NCBI RefSeq assembly: GCF_902459655.1
Contig: NZ_CABPSB010000004.1
Location: forward strand, 248,001-312,000
Direction: 5' to 3'
Source: Pandoraea anhela
GTDB taxonomy: Bacteria; Pseudomonadota; Gammaproteobacteria; Burkholderiales; Burkholderiaceae
Length of the DNA stretch: 64,000 bases
The notes below the pieces were generated by a model. It was not told the DNA's origin. It saw only the letters and a program-made list of their open reading frames with translations, and searched no databases. Shown here in pieces: positions 18,449-27,189 of the stretch. Made by a program: the position numbers and the translations under genes. Each line of letters begins with the position of its first letter. The stretch's first letter is position 1.

Positions 18449-18729
18449 GGTCTTCTTGGGAACGTTTTTGGTTGGAATACCGGCCCGCAACACGCAGGTC
18501 GACGTCCCGGCTCCAAGGCTGCCGACCTGTGAAAAAAGCAATCGATTGTAACCCACACCCTCCCGGGCGCAAACTCGGTGCTGACCCGCACAGTTCTCCG
18601 AAGTTTCCCCACAAGCCCTTGATATCAATGCACATTTTCAACGCCCGAGCGAGCCTTATGCGCAATGTCTTATACTGAACTTTTTCCCTGCCCGGCTGGC
18701 TGGCCGGCTGTTTGCGGACGGCTCAGACA

Positions 18730-19572
18730 ATGCGCTTCGAAGGCTCTTCCCAGTACGTCGCCACCGACGACCTCAAGCTCGCCGTGAACGCGGCATCCAC
18801 GCTGCAACGACCGCTGCTCATCAAGGGCGAACCCGGCACCGGCAAGACCATGCTCGCCGAAGAAGTCGCCGCGGCACTCGACATGCCTTTGCTGCAATGG
18901 CACGTAAAGTCCACCACCAAGGCGCAGCAAGGCCTCTACGAATACGACGCGGTCTCGCGCCTGCGCGATTCGCAGTTGGGTGACGAGCGCGTGCGCGACA
19001 TCGCCAACTACATCGTCAAAGGCGTGCTCTGGCAGGCCTTCGAAGCCGACCAACCGGTCGTGTTGCTCATCGACGAAATCGACAAGGCCGACATCGAGTT
19101 CCCGAACGATTTGCTGCGCGAACTCGATCGCATGGAGTTCTACGTATACGAGACGCGCGAGCTGATCAAAGCCCGGCATCGTCCGCTCGTCATCATCACA
19201 TCGAACAACGAGAAGGAATTGCCGGACGCTTTCCTGCGCCGCTGTTTCTTCCACTACATCAAGTTCCCGGACCCGGCGACGATGCAGTCGATCATCGACG
19301 TTCATTTTCCGAACATCCGCCGTGAGCTGGTCAGCGCCGCCATGTCGACGTTCTTCGAAGTGCGCGAAATTCCAGGCTTGAAGAAAAAGCCGTCGACGTC
19401 AGAGCTCATCGACTGGCTCAAGTTGCTGATGGCCGAGGAGATCGGCCCGGAAGCCCTGCGTAGCGCCGACAACAAGCTGGCGATCCCGCCGCTGGCGGGC
19501 GCACTGCTCAAGAACGAGCAGGACATGCACCTGTTCGAGCGCCTCGTTTTCATGAACCGCGCCAACCGGTAA
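18730..19572 (+). CDS. MoxR-family AAA+ ATPase
   Basis: 280-residue AAA+ protein of the MoxR group, cytoplasmic. Walker A GEPGTGKT at 33-40, Walker B LLIDEIDKAD, sensor 1 IITSNNEKELPDAFLRRC. The family works with VWA-domain partners as chaperones that insert cofactors or remodel complexes. The partner gene follows after 13 bp. The ATG at 18730 is used; an in-frame TTG at 18712 would add six residues. The client is unknown, since no metalloenzyme gene lies alongside. Confidence 0.93.
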   Translation: MRFEGSSQYVATDDLKLAVNAASTLQRPLLIKGEPGTGKTMLAEEVAAALDMPLLQWHVKSTTKAQQGLYEYDAVSRLRDSQLGDERVRDIANYIVKGVLWQAFEADQPVVLLIDEIDKADIEFPNDLLRELDRMEFYVYETRELIKARHRPLVIITSNNEKELPDAFLRRCFFHYIKFPDPATMQSIIDVHFPNIRRELVSAAMSTFFEVREIPGLKKKPSTSELIDWLKLLMAEEIGPEALRSADNKLAIPPLAGALLKNEQDMHLFERLVFMNRANR

Positions 19573-19585
19573 GCGCGCCAATGTC

Positions 19586-20761
19586 ATGCTGATCGACTTT
19601 TTCTACACCCTGCGCGCGGCGAAACTGCCGGTCTCGGTCAAGGAATATCTGACGCTGCTCGAAGCGCTGCAGCGTCAGGTCATCGCGCCCTCACTGGACG
19701 ACTTCTACTATCTTGCGCGCCTCTCGCTCATCAAGGACGAGAAGCATTACGACAAGTTCGATCAGGCATTCGGCGCCTATGTCAAAGGCGTGCAACAAGT
19801 GGTGGATGCATCGGGTGAGGTGCCGCTCGACTGGCTCAGGAAACGTATGCAACGCGAGTTGTCGCCCGAGGACAAAGCACGCATTCAGGCACTCGGCGGG
19901 CTGGACAAGCTCATGGAGCGACTGAAGCAACTGTTCGAGGAGCAGAAGGGTCGCCATGAAGGCGGCAATAAGTGGATCGGCACGGGCGGCACGTCGCCGT
20001 TCGGTAACGGAGGGTTCAATCCGGAAGGCATTCGTATCGGCGGCGAGAGCAACGGCAATCGCACCGCAGTCAAAGTATGGGACCAGCGTACATACCGTGA
20101 CTACGACGATACCGTAGAGCTTGGTACCCGCAACATCAAGGTGGCGCTGCGGCGTCTACGCAAGTTTGCGCGAGAAGGCGCCGCCGAGGAACTCGATCTC
20201 GACGACACCATTCGTTCGACGGCGGCCAACGCGGGCTGGCTCGATCTGAAGCTCGTGCCCGAGCGCCACAACAACGTGAAAGTCCTGATGCTGCTCGATG
20301 TCGGCGGATCGATGGACGACCACATTGCGCGTACGGAAGAGCTTTTTTCGGCGGCGAAGTCCGAATTCAAGCATCTCGAGTTCTACTACTTCCACAACTG
20401 CGTCTACGACTATCTTTGGCGGCAGAACCGACGCCGTCACAATGAACGCTTCGAGACGTGGGACGTGTTGCGCAAGTACCCATCCGACTACAAGCTCATC
20501 TTCGTCGGCGACGCGACGATGAGTCCGTACGAAGTGCTGCAACCGGGCGGCTCGGTCGAATACAACAACAAGGAAGCCGGGGCCGTCTGGCTGCGACGTT
20601 TCATCGATCGCTTCCCGCATCATGCGTGGCTCAATCCGGAACCGGAAGCGATTTGGCAGTATCGTCAGTCGATTTCGGTGATCCGCCAATTGTTCGCCAA
20701 TCGCATGTATCCGATTACGTTGGCGGGACTGGAGTCGGCGATGCGGGTGCTCAGCAAGTAA
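19586..20761 (+). CDS. VWA-domain protein, CoxE-like partner of MoxR
   Basis: 391 residues. The N-terminal half is helical; a Gly-rich linker (GGTSPFGNGGFNPEG, about 134-148) joins the VWA domain. The MIDAS-like motif is LLDVGGSMDD with Asp238, Gly240 and Ser242, so the first MIDAS Ser is replaced by Gly. A second acidic loop is FVGDATMSPYE. It is translated 13 bp after the MoxR gene, forming a two-gene unit. The MoxR-VWA pairing implies ATP-driven remodelling of a client; the client is not identifiable here. Confidence 0.9.
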   Translation: MLIDFFYTLRAAKLPVSVKEYLTLLEALQRQVIAPSLDDFYYLARLSLIKDEKHYDKFDQAFGAYVKGVQQVVDASGEVPLDWLRKRMQRELSPEDKARIQALGGLDKLMERLKQLFEEQKGRHEGGNKWIGTGGTSPFGNGGFNPEGIRIGGESNGNRTAVKVWDQRTYRDYDDTVELGTRNIKVALRRLRKFAREGAAEELDLDDTIRSTAANAGWLDLKLVPERHNNVKVLMLLDVGGSMDDHIARTEELFSAAKSEFKHLEFYYFHNCVYDYLWRQNRRRHNERFETWDVLRKYPSDYKLIFVGDATMSPYEVLQPGGSVEYNNKEAGAVWLRRFIDRFPHHAWLNPEPEAIWQYRQSISVIRQLFANRMYPITLAGLESAMRVLSK

Positions 20762-20897
20762 CCACGCACCTTCGCATTTCGGCGGCGTTCCCGCCGAAAG
20801 CGTGCCGGAACTGCCACCGCCTCTCGCGCGCTACGTGATTTACGGATACGCCGCAAGACACAATAACAATGCAACAAGACAGAGACACCACGCCATC

Positions 20898-22112
20898 ATG
20901 ACGTCCCGCTCTTCGCCCGTTCCGCCCGTGCCGCCCCTGCCGCCGCTGAGACCATTGGCGGACACCTCACCGTCGGCCATCGTGGCAGGTTTCGTCGCGA
21001 TGATGACCGGCTACACCAGTTCCCTCATCCTCATGTTTCAGGCCGGACAGGCCGCACATCTCACGCCCGGCCAGATTTCCTCGTGGATCTGGGCACTGTC
21101 CATCGGCATGGGTGTGACGACGATCGGCCTGTCGCTGCGTTACCGCACACCGGTGGTCGTGGCATGGTCGACCCCGGGGGCGGCACTCCTGATTACCTCG
21201 CTCCCCGGCGTGCCCTACGGCGAGGCGATCGGCGCTTTCATCGTCTGCAATGCCCTCATCGCCATTTGCGGCCTGACGGGTGGCTTCGAGACGATCATGC
21301 GGCGTGTGCCGCCCGCGTTGGCGTCCGCGCTGCTCGCGGGCATTCTGTTCCGGATCGGGCTGGAGATTTTCGTCGCAGCGCAACATCAGACGGCCCTCGT
21401 GCTCTCGATGTTCTTTACCTACCTCGTTGTCAAACGCTTCGCCTCGCGCTACGCAATCTTGTTGGCGCTGATCGTGGGAACCGCTGTCGCCGGCGGACTC
21501 GGGTTGCTCGATTTCAGCCACTTCAACATCTCACTCGCGAAACCGGTTTGGACGACGCCGGCGTTCTCGCTATCGGCAACGATCAGCATTGCAATCCCGT
21601 TGTTCGTCGTGGCAATGGCCTCGCAAAACGTACCGGGACTGGCCGTGCTTCGGGCCGATGGCTACACCGTTCCCGCATCGCCGCTGATTTCGACAACGGG
21701 GATCGCATCGGTGCTGCTCGCGCCGTTCGGCTCGCACGGCATCCATCTGGCCGCCATTACCGCCGCCATCTGCACCGGGCGGGAAGCCCATGAAGACCCC
21801 GCCAAACGCTATACGGCAGCGGCGTGGTCCGGCGTCTTCTACCTGGTAGCGGGTACGTTCGGTGCGACCATTGCCGCCCTGTTTGCCGCATTTCCCAAGG
21901 CGCTGGTCGTCTCCATCGCGGCCCTCGCGCTGTTCGGCTCGATCATGAACGGGTTGGCCAATGCCATGCATGACGCGACGCAGCGTGAAGCGGCACTCAT
22001 CACGTTTATGGTGACGGCATCCGGCCTGACGCTGCTGTCCATCGGCTCGGCCTTCTGGGGACTGATCGCCGGCGTGCTGACGCTGACGATTCTGCAATGG
22101 CGCCGCGCCTGA
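20898..22112 (+). CDS. benE: Benzoate/H+ symporter, BenE family
   Basis: 404-residue membrane protein with about twelve helices. Recognisable BenE motifs are GYTSSLILMFQAGQAA, VVVAWSTPGAALL, ASALLAGILFRIGLE and FGSHGIHLAAITAAICTG. BenE imports aromatic acids such as benzoate with protons. No ben or cat catabolic genes are adjacent, so the substrate could differ. ATG at 20898 (MTSRSSPVPPVPPLPPL) chosen; an in-frame ATG at 20802 would add a basic 32-residue leader with no support. Lies 136 bp after the VWA gene. Confidence 0.92.
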   Translation: MTSRSSPVPPVPPLPPLRPLADTSPSAIVAGFVAMMTGYTSSLILMFQAGQAAHLTPGQISSWIWALSIGMGVTTIGLSLRYRTPVVVAWSTPGAALLITSLPGVPYGEAIGAFIVCNALIAICGLTGGFETIMRRVPPALASALLAGILFRIGLEIFVAAQHQTALVLSMFFTYLVVKRFASRYAILLALIVGTAVAGGLGLLDFSHFNISLAKPVWTTPAFSLSATISIAIPLFVVAMASQNVPGLAVLRADGYTVPASPLISTTGIASVLLAPFGSHGIHLAAITAAICTGREAHEDPAKRYTAAAWSGVFYLVAGTFGATIAALFAAFPKALVVSIAALALFGSIMNGLANAMHDATQREAALITFMVTASGLTLLSIGSAFWGLIAGVLTLTILQWRRA

Positions 22113-22193
22113 GTCTGTCGCGCCGAGGTGATACCATTCGGCCCGCAACGTTTTTCAACTCACTTTTGACGTAATCGCAGGAGCAGCAGAACC

Positions 22194-22538
22194 ATGGCAG
22201 TGATCGAACCGACCCCGGTCTTCAAGGACAACCTGGCGCTGATGGCCGGCATCGGCAGCATCGAAGGCATCGCCCGCATAGACCTGCGCAACGGCAGTGG
22301 CGCCGTGGTGGGCACCATCGAGAACGCGCCGGGTAAGCAAGGCTCGCTCGCCGTGTACCACTATCTGAAGCAGGCATTCGGCACACTCGACGCCCAAGCG
22401 GCCGAGCACGCGCTGGCCGTCTTCGCGGAGCATACGGCCGACGCCCGCAATCGCCCGGGCGCCCATCCGAACGTCGATCGCCTGCTCGCTATCGTTGCGG
22501 GCGGCGAGTCGCTGACGATCGACGAGGTCGCGGCCTGA
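22194..22538 (+). CDS. DUF2322 family protein
   Basis: 114-residue cytoplasmic protein. The pattern VFKDNLALM, ENAPGKQGSLAVYHYL, ALAVFAEHTADARNRPGAHPNVDRL marks DUF2322, a small betaproteobacterial family without known function. A good ribosome binding site (AGGAGCAG) precedes the ATG. It is 81 bp after benE but probably independent; a strong terminator follows. Confidence 0.9.
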   Translation: MAVIEPTPVFKDNLALMAGIGSIEGIARIDLRNGSGAVVGTIENAPGKQGSLAVYHYLKQAFGTLDAQAAEHALAVFAEHTADARNRPGAHPNVDRLLAIVAGGESLTIDEVAA

Positions 22539-22616
22539 GGCCGCAGCGGACACGTTGGGTGCAGTGAATGCACTGGATAAGCTGGGTACGTTAGCTACCG
22601 CCTCCAGCGCGCAATA

Positions 22617-22644
22617 AAAAGCCAGCCGTCCGGCTGGCTTTTTT
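22617..22644 (+). terminator. Rho-independent terminator after DUF2322 gene
   Basis: GCCAGCC (22621-22627) pairs with GGCTGGC (22632-22638) around GTCC, with flanking A and T runs, so it can act on both strands between convergent genes. Confidence 0.92.
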
Positions 22645-22685
22645 GCATCTTCCGCAAGCGACGGCCCGCGGCTACGCATCACGCG

Positions 22686-23528
22686 TCAGACCGTAAGTAC
22701 CGGCCCGCCATCGCCGTTGGCTTCGCGCAGTTGCTTGACCCAACGCTTGGCGGGCAGGCCCGTGGAAGCTTCCACGACCTTGGCGCGCGCTTCCACGTCT
22801 TTCCATTGCACCGACAGCAGCGGGCCGTTGAAGGCCAGTACGATCACGTTGCCGTCGTGCACTTCCGGGAACTCGATCACACGGTTGTCGAACGCCTGAC
22901 GCAGGCGACGGATGTTTTTCGGATAGCTGTCGTGATCGCCGAAGAGGTTCATCGTCAGCATGCCCGGCTCGCGCAGCGTTGCGCGACAGGCTTTGTAGAA
23001 CGCCGGGGTGTCATGCACCGGGCCGCGCGCAGTGGCGTCGTAGAGATCGACTTGCAGCACGTCGACGGTGCCGTGATTTGCGGTGTCCGTAACGAAGTCC
23101 CAGGCATCGGCTTCAACGACCTTAAGACGACGCGAATCGCTCGGCAGGTCGAACATCGTACGGGCGGCCACGACCACGGCCGGGTTCAGCTCGACAGCCG
23201 TAACTTGAGTACGCGCAAACTGTTTAGCCGAAAACTTCGTGATCGCCCCCGTGCCGAGGCCGAGTTGCACCACGTGCTTCGGTGCGCGCATGAACAGCAG
23301 CCACGCCATCATTTGCTGCGCGTACTCGAGTTCGATCCGGTCGGGCTTGGACAAACGCATCGCCCCTTGCACCCACTCCGTGCCGAAATGCAGGTAACGC
23401 ACGCCACCGATTTCGGAGAACGTCACCGGCGCGAAACGCGGCTTGTAAGTCGGACGCGGGGAACGGGCGGCACGATCGTCTGCGACGAACGCTTCGGCTT
23501 CGATGGATTTGCGTTTGATGAGGGTCAT
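22686..23528 (-). CDS. Spermidine synthase-like methyltransferase-fold protein
   Basis: 280 residues with the Rossmann fold of spermidine synthases: VQLGLGTGAITKFSA (glycine loop), AVELNPAVVVAART (acidic residue for cofactor), VDVLQVDLYD. It lacks the N-terminal beta domain of classical SpeE, so it may not be a true aminopropyltransferase. ATG at 23528 has a ribosome binding site (AAGGACAC) and gives normal length; upstream frames are basic and unsupported. It follows the glycosylase gene on the same strand after 117 bp. Confidence 0.85.
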   Translation of the reverse strand: MTLIKRKSIEAEAFVADDRAARSPRPTYKPRFAPVTFSEIGGVRYLHFGTEWVQGAMRLSKPDRIELEYAQQMMAWLLFMRAPKHVVQLGLGTGAITKFSAKQFARTQVTAVELNPAVVVAARTMFDLPSDSRRLKVVEADAWDFVTDTANHGTVDVLQVDLYDATARGPVHDTPAFYKACRATLREPGMLTMNLFGDHDSYPKNIRRLRQAFDNRVIEFPEVHDGNVIVLAFNGPLLSVQWKDVEARAKVVEASTGLPAKRWVKQLREANGDGGPVLTV

Positions 23529-23645
23529 GTGTCCTTCAGTAAAGCTCGGGAAATTCCGATGGGTCCGCATTGTACCGGGTTCGGCGCGTATGCCTTCGGG
23601 AGCGGTACGTTCGCGACGCATACGTACCTTAGTGACGACCACGAC

Positions 23646-24182
23646 TCAGCAAGAGCTCACCGATCCGGAATCGTCAAGCCATTCGCGCAATGCGAGCCAC
23701 GCGTCGCGCTTCGTCGCCAACGGAATCGTATAAGCGGGACTGCTTGAGGGAAGCAGCACGACCGGCAATGTCACGCCGCCCTGCGCGAGCGCGCGCTGTC
23801 CGATGCGCGCGGCAGTCCCACCGTTGAACGCGACCGCGCGAAGCGACGGCAAGGTCTCGATCAGCCCGACGAGATCGCTGCCTGCGTGCAGGCGGATATT
23901 GCTGTCGAGGCTGCCTTCGCGGCGCGCTTGCGCCACCACGTCCCAAAGCCCCACGCCGCGTGCCCGCAGCACATTGAGCCGCACCTCATACGCAAGCGAC
24001 GGAAGCGGCTCGCCGATCACCTCACCGACGAGATACCAGAAGCGGTTTTGCGGATGAGCGTAGTACTGCTGCTGCGCCAGCGACACTTCGCCCGGCAGAC
24101 TACCGAGGATCAGGAGGCGCGTGTGCGTATCCACGACAGGTGGGAAGTTGCGCTTCAGCGCGGGAACGGCAGGCGTCGGCAT
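23646..24182 (-). CDS. DNA-deoxyinosine glycosylase (UDG superfamily, family 6)
   Basis: 178 residues. The family 6 (HDG) signature is visible: LLILGSLPGEVSL (motif 1), HPQNRFWYLVGEVIGE with the catalytic Asn region, FNGGTAARIG, and LPSSSPAYTIP (motif 2). Such enzymes remove hypoxanthine and sometimes other deaminated bases, starting base excision repair. It starts 5 bp after the ubiC stop, so the two are co-transcribed. The upstream in-frame Met at 24305 would overlap ubiC and is rejected. Confidence 0.9.
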   Translation of the reverse strand: MPTPAVPALKRNFPPVVDTHTRLLILGSLPGEVSLAQQQYYAHPQNRFWYLVGEVIGEPLPSLAYEVRLNVLRARGVGLWDVVAQARREGSLDSNIRLHAGSDLVGLIETLPSLRAVAFNGGTAARIGQRALAQGGVTLPVVLLPSSSPAYTIPLATKRDAWLALREWLDDSGSVSSC

Positions 24183-24187
24183 AGCGC

Positions 24188-24784
24188 TCAGTCCCGTTCC
24201 GTCACGCCGTGGGCCGCCTGCAAACGCCGCCAGAAACGCGGCAAAAACGCCTCGGTGACGAGCAGTGGCGCACCATGCCGCAAAAACACCGAGCGACGTG
24301 CCCACAGCCGTGCGCGCGGATGGGTGCCGATCAAAGGATCACGCGCATCGTGCCGCGCCCGCGCATGCAGCAGATGGCGGGGGCCTAGCGGACGGGATAC
24401 CAGCACGGAGCGCGAGACCGTGGGGTCGTGATATAGCAGGTCGGCGAGCGGACGTGTCCGCAAGCGACGCATCGCCTGCCAGATCGAGCGACTATACGTA
24501 AGCGGCGTAACACTGTGCGCCACGACCACAGGTTCGTCGTCGACCAGCAAGATGACGTCGCGCGCCCACATCGGGGTACGCAGCGGCACACCGATGGCGC
24601 GGCATTGATCCGCATCGGCAGGCATCACCCGCTCGGCCACGACACGCACGCTCACGCGCCCCAGCGTGGACAGATGGCGTGTGAGCGCCCCGCCCCGGGT
24701 CAGCCAGTCCTTGTGACGACGCGTAAGCGCCGGTGCCGGGACAGCCTGCCAACGCCGCCCGCTTACTTCGAATGGGAAAGTCAT
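24188..24784 (-). CDS. ubiC: Chorismate--pyruvate lyase
   Basis: 198-residue enzyme that converts chorismate to 4-hydroxybenzoate plus pyruvate, the first step of ubiquinone synthesis. Family features: LTRRHKDWLTRGGALTRHL, WARDVILLVDDEPVVVAHSV and the C-terminal LLVTEAFLPRFW. ubiA is not adjacent; instead the family 6 glycosylase gene follows 5 bp downstream, an arrangement to note for co-expression. It lies 166 bp beyond the htpG stop with a terminator between. Confidence 0.93.
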   Translation of the reverse strand: MTFPFEVSGRRWQAVPAPALTRRHKDWLTRGGALTRHLSTLGRVSVRVVAERVMPADADQCRAIGVPLRTPMWARDVILLVDDEPVVVAHSVTPLTYSRSIWQAMRRLRTRPLADLLYHDPTVSRSVLVSRPLGPRHLLHARARHDARDPLIGTHPRARLWARRSVFLRHGAPLLVTEAFLPRFWRRLQAAHGVTERD

Positions 24785-24893
24785 GGCTCGGCATTATAAA
24801 GGCGCAACCGGGTGACGCGCCGTGCACCGTGTCGGCATCAGATGCACGCCCCAAGCTCCGCAATGCACGGCTACCGACCAATCTGCACAACGC

Positions 24894-24930
24894 AAAAAGG
24901 CCCCCGCGACATTTCGTCACGGGAGCCTTT
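24894..24930 (-). terminator. Terminator of htpG
   Basis: On the reverse strand an imperfect stem (AAAGGCTCCCGTGAC / GTCGCGGGGGCCTTT) with a GAAAT loop is followed by TTT. It lies 21 bp after the htpG stop. Confidence 0.85.
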
Positions 24931-24950
24931 CGATGTCAGGCTGCCAAAAA

Positions 24951-26837
24951 TCAGCGGGCTGCCAGCAACAGCGCGTTGGTGCGCTTCACAAACGCGGCCG
25001 GATCCTCAAGACTGCCGCCTTCGGCCAGCAACGCCTGATCGAACAGCAATTGCGTCCAGTCCGCCAGATCGGCGCTCTGCGCGCTAAGACGCTTGATCAG
25101 CGCATGCTCCGGATTGATCTCGAGAATCGGACGGAACTCCGGCATCTTCTGCCCGGCGGCCTTCATCAGACGCTGAAGCGTGCCGCTCATGTCGTTTTCG
25201 TCCGACACCAGACACGACGGAGAATCGGTCAGACGGAACGTCACGCGCACGTCCTTGGCCTTGTCCGCGAGCACTTCCTTCATCTTCTCGACAAGCGGCT
25301 TGAGGTCGTCGTTGGTTTTCGCCTGCGCTTCCTTCTCGCCGGCATCCTCCAACGCGCCGAGATCCAGATCGCCGCGCGCCACGCTCACGAGCGCCTTGCC
25401 GTCGAAATCGTGGACGTAGGACAACATCCACTCGTCGACACGGTCGGTCAGCAGCAGCACCTCTACGCCCTTCTTACGGAATACCTCGAGGTGCGGGCTG
25501 TGACTTGCGGCCACCCAGTTCTCGGCGGTGACGTAGTAGATCTTGTCCTGACCTTCCTTCATGCGGCCCACGTAGTCCGCCAGCGACACGTTCTGCTCGG
25601 CCGAATCGTTGTGCGTGCTCGCAAAACGCAGCAGCTTGGCGATGCGCTCGCGGTTGGCCTGATCTTCGCCCGTGCCTTCCTTGAGCACTTGACCGAAAGC
25701 GCCCCAGAATTGGGTGTACTTCTCCTGCTGGTTCTCCGCCAGGTCTTCGAGCAGCCCCAGCACGCGCTTTGCGCAACCCTCGCGAATTGCCTTCACATCC
25801 CGGCTTTCCTGAAGAATTTCGCGCGAGACGTTCAGCGGCAGATCGGCGGAATCGACGACCCCACGCACGAAGCGCAGATAGTTCGGGAGCAGCTGCTCGG
25901 CGTCGTCCATGATAAACACGCGCTTCACGTATAGCTTGAGGCCACCTTGCGAATTACGGTCCCAAAGATCGTAGGGCGCATGGCCCGGCACATACAGCAG
26001 TTGCGTATATTCGCTACGTCCCTCTACGCGGTTATGCGTCCACGCGAGCGGCGGCTGCATGTCATGGGCGATGTGCTGGTAGAACTGCGTGTACTGCTCG
26101 TCCGTAATCTCGCTCTTGCTGCGAGTCCACAGCGCGCTGGCCTGGTTGACGGTTTCGTCCGTATCGGCGGGCACCATCGCCTGCTTCTCTTCGTTCCACG
26201 ATTCGCCGCGCATCACGATGGGCAGTGAAATGTGATCGGAGTACTTGCGGATGATCGACTGCAGTCGCCACGCCGACAGCAATTCGTCCTCGCCTTCACG
26301 CAGGTGCAGCGTGATCGCCGTGCCGCGCTGTGCACGTTCGATGGTTTCGACGGAGAAATCGCCTTCGCCGGACGACGACCAACGCACGCCCTCAGCGGCG
26401 GGCAGACCCGCGCGGCGCGATTCGACCGTCATGCGGTCCGCGACGATGAAACCGGAGTAGAAGCCCACGCCGAATTGACCGATCAGGGCGGCGTCTTTCT
26501 GCTGATCGCCGGACAGGCGCGAGAAAAACTCTTTGGTACCGGACTTGGCGATCGTGCCGAGATGCGCAATGGCTTCGTCGCGGCTCATGCCGATGCCATT
26601 GTCCTCGATCATGATGGTGCGGGCGTCTTTGTCGAACGAGACGCGAATCTTGAGTTCCGGATCCTGCTCGTACAGCGCGCCGTCGTTGATCGCTTCGAAG
26701 CGCAGCTTGTCGGCGGCGTCCGAGGCGTTGGAGATCAGTTCGCGCAGGAAGATTTCCTTATTGCTGTACAACGAATGAATCATCAGTTGCAGAAGCTGTT
26801 TGACTTCTGCCTGAAAGCTCATGGTTTCTTGCGCCAT
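24951..26837 (-). CDS. htpG: Molecular chaperone HtpG (Hsp90)
   Basis: 628-residue bacterial Hsp90. GHKL ATP-binding motifs are intact: [37 protein letters not shown] and [11 protein letters not shown]. The middle-domain [16 protein letters not shown] with the conserved Arg follows, and the C-terminal dimer domain is complete. ATG at 26837 ([16 protein letters not shown]) is the family start; the frame stays open upstream but codes nothing likely. A sigma-32-type promoter lies 115-140 bp upstream, consistent with heat-shock control. Confidence 0.98.
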   Translation of the reverse strand: MAQETMSFQAEVKQLLQLMIHSLYSNKEIFLRELISNASDAADKLRFEAINDGALYEQDPELKIRVSFDKDARTIMIEDNGIGMSRDEAIAHLGTIAKSGTKEFFSRLSGDQQKDAALIGQFGVGFYSGFIVADRMTVESRRAGLPAAEGVRWSSSGEGDFSVETIERAQRGTAITLHLREGEDELLSAWRLQSIIRKYSDHISLPIVMRGESWNEEKQAMVPADTDETVNQASALWTRSKSEITDEQYTQFYQHIAHDMQPPLAWTHNRVEGRSEYTQLLYVPGHAPYDLWDRNSQGGLKLYVKRVFIMDDAEQLLPNYLRFVRGVVDSADLPLNVSREILQESRDVKAIREGCAKRVLGLLEDLAENQQEKYTQFWGAFGQVLKEGTGEDQANRERIAKLLRFASTHNDSAEQNVSLADYVGRMKEGQDKIYYVTAENWVAASHSPHLEVFRKKGVEVLLLTDRVDEWMLSYVHDFDGKALVSVARGDLDLGALEDAGEKEAQAKTNDDLKPLVEKMKEVLADKAKDVRVTFRLTDSPSCLVSDENDMSGTLQRLMKAAGQKMPEFRPILEINPEHALIKRLSAQSADLADWTQLLFDQALLAEGGSLEDPAAFVKRTNALLLAAR

Positions 26838-26950
26838 GGTCGGGAACCCTCGTGAATCGGTGAGATGGATGAAATATCGACGCGAATCGCGCCAACCGCG
26901 CCGCCGGGCGCACTTGCGCGCGCGCTGCCGCAACGGCGGTACAGGTCGGA

Positions 26951-26978
26951 ACATAGGGACTGGCCGCCGCATTTCAAG
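26951..26978 (-). promoter_or_regulatory. Sigma-32 heat-shock promoter of htpG
   Basis: On the reverse strand CTTGAA (26973-26978) and CCCTATGT (26951-26958) are separated by 14 bp, a good match to the RpoH consensus CTTGAAA / CCCCATNT. It gives an untranslated leader of about 105 nt. Confidence 0.88.
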
Positions 26979-27189
26979 GCCGGCGAAAGGGTTATTTTGC
27001 CCAGAACAACAGGAAGCGGCCGTGAAACACAGCAAGACCCGGCAAAAGCCCAAGGCGGCACCGGAGCGCCCTTAAGCCCATACCTTAAGCCCCTTATACG
27101 CAACTGACGGGTTTGTCGCCCCACGCCCTCGGAAAGCCCGAGCGCGCCGCCTCCCCTACCAACCGATGGGCTGGGCAGCACGGCAGGCG

